From assembly GCF_000720175.1 (NCBI RefSeq), contig NZ_JOIX01000090.1:1-27812 (forward strand): a stretch of 27,812 nucleotides of DNA, read 5' to 3'. The notes below the pieces were generated by a model. The model was not told where the DNA came from. It saw only the letters and a program-made list of their open reading frames with translations, and did not search any database. Positions 23,039-27,812 of the stretch are shown here, piece after piece (the stretch's first letter is position 1; each line of letters begins with the position of its first letter). A program made the translations under genes and the position numbers. This DNA comes from Streptomyces sp. NRRL S-337. GTDB lineage: Bacteria; Actinomycetota; Actinomycetes; Streptomycetales; Streptomycetaceae.

Positions 23039-23848
23039 GTGACGCAGCAGACGCCGCAGGTCCCGCAGGCCCAGCCGGAGCTCGCGGAGGTCCGCAACTT
23101 CCGCGATGTGGGCGGGCTGCCGACCGTGGACGGGCGTCGCGTACGGGAGGGCAGACTGTTCCGCAGCGGACACCTCGCCCACGCCACGGCGGAGGACACC
23201 GCGTTCCTGGCCGGCCTCGGGCTGCACACCGTCTTCGACTTCCGCAATGCCTCGGACATCAAGCTGGAGGGCCCCGACGTCACGCTCCCCGGTGTGCGCA
23301 ACGTGAACATCCCGCTGACCGACCCGGCCGACGGCGCCGAGTTCTGGACGATGGTCCGCGACGGCGAGCTGGAGCAGCTGCGCACCGCGCTCGGCGACGG
23401 CAAGGCCGCGGCCCGGATGGCCGCCACCTACCGGCACATCATCACCACCCGCACCGAGGACCACAGCCGGGTGCTGCACGCGCTCGCCGAGGACAGCGTC
23501 CCCGCGCTGATGCACTGTGCGGCGGGCAAGGACCGGGCCGGCCTGTCCGTGGCCGTGACCCTGCTGGCGGTCGGGGTGGAGCGGGACGCCATCGAGGCCG
23601 ACTACCTGAAGTCCAACGACCCGCACCGCCGCTACAAGATCCGCCGCTCCGACAACTCCGCGGTCGGGATGTCGCAGGAGGTCATGGAGCTGCTCTCGCC
23701 GCTCTTCGGCGCGCACACCGACTACCTCGCGGCCGCCTACGACGCGATCGAGCGGACCTGGGGCTCGACGGAGAAGTACCTGTCCGAGGGTCTGAAGCTG
23801 GCCCCCGAGACCCGCGAGCGGCTGCGCGAGGCGCTGCTCACCGACTGA
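23039..23848 (+). CDS. Tyrosine-protein phosphatase (PtpB-like, Y_phosphatase3 family)
   Basis: A 269-residue cytoplasmic phosphatase. The N-terminal NFRDVGGLPTVDGRRVREGR segment and RSGHLAHAT are typical of this bacterial family. The active-site loop HCAAGKDRAGLS holds nucleophile C160 and R166, with D165 in the HCxxGKDR pattern. Relatives remove phosphate from phosphotyrosine, and some also from phosphoinositides. GTG 23039 is supported by GAGGAG about 7 nt upstream. The 253-bp gap to the divergent SGNH gene holds that gene's promoter; I could not place a convincing one for this gene. It converges on the serpin gene with only 15 nt between the stops. Its protein substrate is unknown. Confidence 0.92.
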   Translation: MTQQTPQVPQAQPELAEVRNFRDVGGLPTVDGRRVREGRLFRSGHLAHATAEDTAFLAGLGLHTVFDFRNASDIKLEGPDVTLPGVRNVNIPLTDPADGAEFWTMVRDGELEQLRTALGDGKAAARMAATYRHIITTRTEDHSRVLHALAEDSVPALMHCAAGKDRAGLSVAVTLLAVGVERDAIEADYLKSNDPHRRYKIRRSDNSAVGMSQEVMELLSPLFGAHTDYLAAAYDAIERTWGSTEKYLSEGLKLAPETRERLREALLTD

Positions 23849-23863
23849 CCGGACCGCGCGCCC

Positions 23864-25030
23864 CTAGGGTTCGGCGACCCAGCCCGCCGTCAGCACCAGC
23901 CCCGACGCCCGGTGCACGGCGAGGAACCCGAAGGGCCGGTCCATGCGGACCGTGAGCCGCGGCGCGCGGTACGGCGGGGGCGGCGGCACGGATCCCGCGG
24001 CGACCGGCATGACCGTGACGGCCGCCGCACGGAAGCCGAGCGCGCCGAAGGTCGCGGTGGCCTGCTGCCGGGCGGCCGACACCGCGAGCGGGTGGTCGCT
24101 GATGCCCGGGAAGTGCCCGCGGGAGGTGTCCGCCGCGGCGGTCAGCCCGAACAGCTCCGGCCGCTTGAGCAGGTCATGTGCGGCGTCGACGGTGAACCGC
24201 ACGGTCGTGAGGTCCAGCCGCGGCACCCCGTCGTGGCTCGGCACCGTCGTCACCCGCAGCCCCGGCCCGGCGCCGTCGGTCAGCGCGGCACCGGACACCG
24301 CCGGGTACCGCCCGGCCAGCGCCTCGGCGCCGTGCCCCAGCACCTCGCCGCCCGGCACCCCGGGCCCGCCGAGCAGCAGATGGACGTCCAGGCCGTTGTC
24401 GCCCTCGACGCGTACGGCGGTCAGCGGGCCGGCCGGGGTTGCGTGCACCCGGACCTGCGTGTCCTCCGCCGTGGAGCGGCTCAGCGCGGTCACCTCGCGC
24501 CCCGCCCAGGGGCCTTCGGTGAGCCGCAGCGGGTACTCCCCGAAGGGTTCCGTCCAAGTCGTCCGCACCAGCAGCGCACTGGCCAGGACGAGCAGCAGGT
24601 CGGGGGTGACCTCGACCGGCATCCGCTCGACCATCCCGTCGGTGTGGCGCCGCGCCCAGGCGTCCAGCGCCTCCTGGTCCGCCGCCGCGGCGCCGGTCAG
24701 CTCGCCGAGCGTGCCCGGCGCCAGCCCGTCCCGCCACTCGGGGCGCAGCGCCAGCGTGCGCCGGGCCCACAGCGCGGCCGCGGCACCCACGCCGTCGGCC
24801 GCGTCCAGCGCCGCGAGCAACGACCGGCCCTCGGCCGGCGCCCGCTCCGCGTCGGTGCCGAGCGCCTCGGCCAGCTCCGTACGGGCCGGGCCCGCCGAGG
24901 GGCCCGCGAGCAGCGCGAGCAGCGGCCAGACACCGGCGGCGGTGAGGACCGTGCCGGCCTGTCCCACCGCCTTGCGCGCCCAGCGCGCCGTCATGCCGTT
25001 CACGGACCGCACCGTCGTCTCGGCCGGCAT
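23864..25030 (-). CDS. Serpin-family protein
   Basis: A 388-residue serpin, a fold that usually inhibits serine or cysteine proteases by trapping them. The start resembles the first helices of serpins (TVLTAAGVWPLLALLAGPSA, then TELAEALG). The end has the typical RPFGFLAVHRASGLVLTAGWV in place of the usual RPFLF...GKV block. The likely reactive-loop region (about 325-360) reads RAAAVTVMPVAAG and then a proline run. This lacks the usual E-E-G-x-x-A-A hinge, so inhibitory activity is doubtful. There is no signal peptide, so it is probably intracellular. ATG 25030 has GGGGGA 4 nt upstream and follows the aminotransferase stop by 18 nt, making it the last gene of that operon. Confidence 0.85.
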   Translation of the reverse strand: MPAETTVRSVNGMTARWARKAVGQAGTVLTAAGVWPLLALLAGPSAGPARTELAEALGTDAERAPAEGRSLLAALDAADGVGAAAALWARRTLALRPEWRDGLAPGTLGELTGAAAADQEALDAWARRHTDGMVERMPVEVTPDLLLVLASALLVRTTWTEPFGEYPLRLTEGPWAGREVTALSRSTAEDTQVRVHATPAGPLTAVRVEGDNGLDVHLLLGGPGVPGGEVLGHGAEALAGRYPAVSGAALTDGAGPGLRVTTVPSHDGVPRLDLTTVRFTVDAAHDLLKRPELFGLTAAADTSRGHFPGISDHPLAVSAARQQATATFGALGFRAAAVTVMPVAAGSVPPPPPYRAPRLTVRMDRPFGFLAVHRASGLVLTAGWVAEP

Positions 25031-25048
25031 CGCGTCCCCCCAGGGCTG

Positions 25049-26431
25049 TCAGCGGTGGGCGACCGCCTGTTTGACCAGCGTCCGCCCGAAGTCCCACATC
25101 AGGTTGCCGCCGCCGTGGGCGTCGTCCATGACGGCGGTGAAGGCGCCGAGGAACCGGTCCACCTCCCGCTCGCCGATGATCAGCGGCGGGATCAGCTTAA
25201 TGACCTCCAGGTGGTCGCCGGAGACCTGGGTGAGGATGCGGTGCCGCTGCAGCAACGGCACCACGACCATCTGCGCGAACAGCCCCTTGCGGGCCGCCTG
25301 CAGCATCGTCCAGCGGCCGCGCAGCCCGAGCGAGGTGGGCCGGCCGAACTCGATGCCGATCATCAGGCCGCGGCCCCGTACGTCGTGCAGCAGCTCGTAC
25401 TTCGGGATCAGCTCGGCGAGCCGGCCGCGGAGCAGATCGCCGGTGTGCCGGGCGTGCGCGACGATCTGCTCGTCCTCCATCACCGCGAGGACCGCCAGAC
25501 CGGCCGCCATCGCCTGGGCGTTGGAGCCGAAGCTGGCGGAGTGCACCAGGACACGGTCCATGGACGAGTAGACCTTTTTGAAGATCCAGTCCTTGCCGAG
25601 GGTCGCGCCGACCGGGACGTAGCCGCCGGACAGCGCCTTGGCCACGCACACCAGGTCCGGTGCGACGCCGTCCTCGTGCTGGTAGGCGAAGAAGTCACCG
25701 GTGCGGCCGAGGCCGGTCTGCACCTCGTCGGCGATGAGCAGCGCCTTGTGCCGGTGCAGGAGGTCCTGCGCGGCCCGCAGATATCCGGGCGGCGTCTCGT
25801 GGACGCCCTTGCCCTGGATCGGTTCGACGATCAGCGCGGCGACGTCGCCCTTCGCCAACTCCCCTGCCAGCGCGTCGAGATCACCGAGCGGCACGGCGGT
25901 GTCGGGCAGCAGCGGCGCGAAGCCGTCGCGGAAGCCGTCCTCGCCGTTGACGGAGAGGGAGCCGGTCGTCAGGCCGTGGAAGGCGTGGGTGCAGTACAGG
26001 ATCCGCGGCTTCCCGGTCGCGTACCGCGCGAATTTCAGCGCGGTCTCGACGGCCTCGGTGCCGCTGTTGCCGAAGAAGACCCGGTCGAGGTGGGGGGCGT
26101 GGCCGAGCAGCTTCTCGGCGAGCAGGCCGGGCAGTGGCTGGCAGTCGAAGCGGGTGAGGTCGGGCAGCTGGGCGTCGAGGACGTCGTGCAGCGCCTTCCG
26201 TACGACGGGGTGGTGCCGGCCCAGGCCCATCACCCCGAAGCCGGCGAGCATGTCGAGGTAGTCCTGGCCTTCGGTGTCCCAGAAGTACGCGCCCTCGGCC
26301 CGCTCGTAGACCTTGTCGAAGCCGATGGTGTGCAGCATCCGCGGCAGCTGGTGGTTCAGATGGCGGGTGTGCAGGTCGTACCGCTCGCCGCCGCGCTCCG
26401 CGAGCAGCCGCGTCAGGTCGAATCCGGTCAT
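25049..26431 (-). CDS. hpnO: Class III PLP aminotransferase, hopanoid (HpnO-like)
   Basis: A 460-residue PLP-dependent aminotransferase. The phosphate-binding segment [20 protein letters not shown], the cofactor-binding [13 protein letters not shown] (D235) and the Schiff-base [12 protein letters not shown] (K265) are all present. In S. coelicolor the hopanoid cluster ends with dxs followed by such an aminotransferase, which makes aminotrihydroxybacteriohopane from a ribosylhopane-type intermediate (established for that cluster). The order here is the same, and ATG 26431 overlaps the dxs stop as ATGA, so translation is coupled. The hopanoid role is inferred from context; acetylornithine- or aminobutyrate-type enzymes share the fold. 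The serpin gene follows. Confidence 0.85.
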   Translation of the reverse strand: MTGFDLTRLLAERGGERYDLHTRHLNHQLPRMLHTIGFDKVYERAEGAYFWDTEGQDYLDMLAGFGVMGLGRHHPVVRKALHDVLDAQLPDLTRFDCQPLPGLLAEKLLGHAPHLDRVFFGNSGTEAVETALKFARYATGKPRILYCTHAFHGLTTGSLSVNGEDGFRDGFAPLLPDTAVPLGDLDALAGELAKGDVAALIVEPIQGKGVHETPPGYLRAAQDLLHRHKALLIADEVQTGLGRTGDFFAYQHEDGVAPDLVCVAKALSGGYVPVGATLGKDWIFKKVYSSMDRVLVHSASFGSNAQAMAAGLAVLAVMEDEQIVAHARHTGDLLRGRLAELIPKYELLHDVRGRGLMIGIEFGRPTSLGLRGRWTMLQAARKGLFAQMVVVPLLQRHRILTQVSGDHLEVIKLIPPLIIGEREVDRFLGAFTAVMDDAHGGGNLMWDFGRTLVKQAVAHR

Positions 26432-27812
26432 GAGACGCTCTCCTTACGGGCCAGCGCGGCGCTGATCCGGCCGGCGATCTCGGCCGGGGTCAGGCCCAGG
26501 TCGGCCAGCAGCTCGGCCCGCTTGGCGTGCGGCAGGAACTGCTCGGGGATGCCGAAGGTGCGCAGCGGTACGTCGACGTCCGCGTCCCGCAGCGCCTGGC
26601 CGACCGCCCAGCCGACGCCGCCGGTGCGGCTGTTGTCCTCGACCACGGCCACCAGCGCGTGGTCGGCGGCGAGTTCGGGGACGGCCGGGTCGACCGGCTT
26701 GACCCAGCGCGGGTCGATGACCGTCGCGTCCACGCCGCGCGCCGCGAGCAGCTCGGCGACCCGCAGGCAGACCGGTGCCATCACGCCGACCGCGACCAGG
26801 AGGACGTCCGGGTGCGGTGCCCGGTACAGGACGTCCACCCCGCCGATCCGGTCCACGGCCGGGATCGGGTCGTCCACCGATTCCTTGGGGAAGCGCAGCA
26901 CGGTCGGGGCGTCGTCCACGTCGAGGGCCTCGCGCAGCTGGGCGCGGAGCTGGTCGGCGTCGCGCGGGGCGGCGATCCGCAGGCCGGGGACGACGCCGAG
27001 CACCGACATGTCCCACATGCCGTTGTGCGAGGCGCCGTCGGTGCCGGTGACGCCGGCCCGGTCCAGGACGAAGGTGACGCCGCACTCGTGCAGTGCGACG
27101 TCCATCAGGATCTGGTCGAAGGCGCGGTTGAGGAAGGTGGCGTAGACCGCGAAGACCGGGTGGAGGCCGCCGGTGGCCAGGCCCGCGTCAGCGGGTCCAT
27201 CACGCCGACGGTGTGGAAGTGGTCGGCCTCGTCCTCCAGGGCGGGCCGGTAGCCGCGGCCCTTCTCGGTCAGGCAGTGCACCAGGACCGGGCCGTGGAAT
27301 CCGGACGCGCGGCGCAGCGCCGATTCGACGGCCGTGATGTCGTGCCCGTCGATCGGGCCGAGGTACTTCAGGCCCAGGTCCTCGAACATGCCCTGAGGGG
27401 CGATGAAGTCCTTCAGGCCCTTCTTGGCGCCGTGCAGCGTGCCGTAGAGCGGTTTGCCGACGACCGGGGTGCGCTCCAGCAGGTCCTTGCCGCGGGCCAG
27501 GAAACGCTCGTAGCCGTCGGTGGTGCGCAGGGTGGCGAGGTGGTCGGCCAGCCCGCCGATGGTCGGCGCGTAGGAGCGCTCGTTGTCGTTGACGACGATG
27601 ATCAGCGGGCGGTCCTTGGCGGCGGCGATGTTGTTCAGCGCCTCCCAGGCCATCCCGCCGGTCAGCGCGCCGTCGCCGATGACCGCGACGACATGGTCCT
27701 TCTTCCCGCGCAGCTGGTTGGCCTTGGCCAGACCGTCCGCCCAGCCCAGGACCGTCGAGGCGTGGCTGTTCTCGATGACGTCGTGTGCCGACTCCGCCCG
27801 CGAGGGGTAGCC
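26428..27812 (-). pseudogene. dxs: 1-deoxy-D-xylulose-5-phosphate synthase, broken by deletion and frameshift (5' end cut by window)
   Basis: An intact enzyme makes deoxyxylulose phosphate from pyruvate and glyceraldehyde phosphate for isoprenoids. The reading frame enters at 27812 with [18 protein letters not shown] and the thiamine-diphosphate motif [16 protein letters not shown]. It runs to [12 protein letters not shown] at about 27187, where it shifts. In another frame the sequence resumes at 27186 with [20 protein letters not shown] and continues normally through [20 protein letters not shown] to the stop at 26428. Roughly 50-60 residues expected between these points are absent, including the GIAEQH segment with the catalytic glutamate. 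The junction is a CCCGC-GTCA-GCGGG inverted repeat (27182-27195). It cannot make a working enzyme, unless the assembly is wrong here. The stop overlaps the aminotransferase start. Confidence 0.78.

Noticed and set aside
23912..27145. Plus-strand open frame of about 1077 codons at the right end
   Set aside because: It lies opposite the serpin, aminotransferase and dxs genes, all of which have clear motifs on the minus strand.

Overview
The window is chromosomal DNA from a Streptomyces or very close actinomycete. It is very GC-rich with G/C at nearly all third codon positions, many genes start with GTG, and rare TTA codons occur in two genes. The families are typical of Streptomyces: a CvnA-like sensor ATPase, a SigB/SigF-type sigma factor, a WhiJ-like regulator/DUF397/ATP-binding cluster, and a hopanoid-type dxs/aminotransferase pair. 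I see no rRNA, tRNA, CRISPR array, insertion sequence or phage gene.

Left part (1-7520). A CvnA-like membrane histidine-kinase-type ATPase runs off the left edge on the minus strand. A 570-base gap with a promoter/palindrome leads to four plus-strand genes that look like a stress block: an Hsp20 chaperone, a DUF2267 protein, a SigB/SigF-type sigma factor and an SRPBCC protein preceded by a SigB-type promoter. A 12-bp-stem terminator and a 16-nt tandem repeat array follow. Next comes a secreted M28 zinc aminopeptidase whose second codon is TTA.

Middle part (7519-15021). A double-length Lrp/AsnC regulator (minus) diverges from a PadR regulator. Downstream lie a promoter with a perfect inverted repeat, a DUF2306-like membrane protein, an unrecognised membrane protein, and an ArsR regulator placed 6 nt before an MgtA-type P-type ATPase. 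Decayed gene remnants follow, including a MFS exporter reduced to two fused ends.

Third part (15022-19269). A DUF4232-like lipoprotein, a LysE-family exporter, a minus-strand metallo-beta-lactamase-fold hydrolase, two GNAT acetyltransferase remnants on opposite strands, and a PfkB-family sugar/nucleoside kinase whose end overlaps the convergent next gene.

Right part (19242-27812). A WhiJ-like module has a DUF5753 helix-turn-helix regulator, a DUF397 protein and a translationally coupled SAM methyltransferase on the minus strand. A divergent ATP-binding protein containing a TTA codon completes it, with a 15-bp palindrome between. A SGNH hydrolase (minus) and a tyrosine phosphatase (plus) follow. 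Last is a minus-strand operon, dxs - class III aminotransferase - serpin, resembling the end of the Streptomyces hopanoid cluster. The dxs copy is broken by an internal deletion and frameshift, and the serpin is an unexpected last gene. No single unknown defence or biosynthetic system is evident. The most novel points are the serpin on a hopanoid-type operon with a broken dxs, the promoter-operator at 9142-9194, and the four-gene WhiJ-like module.
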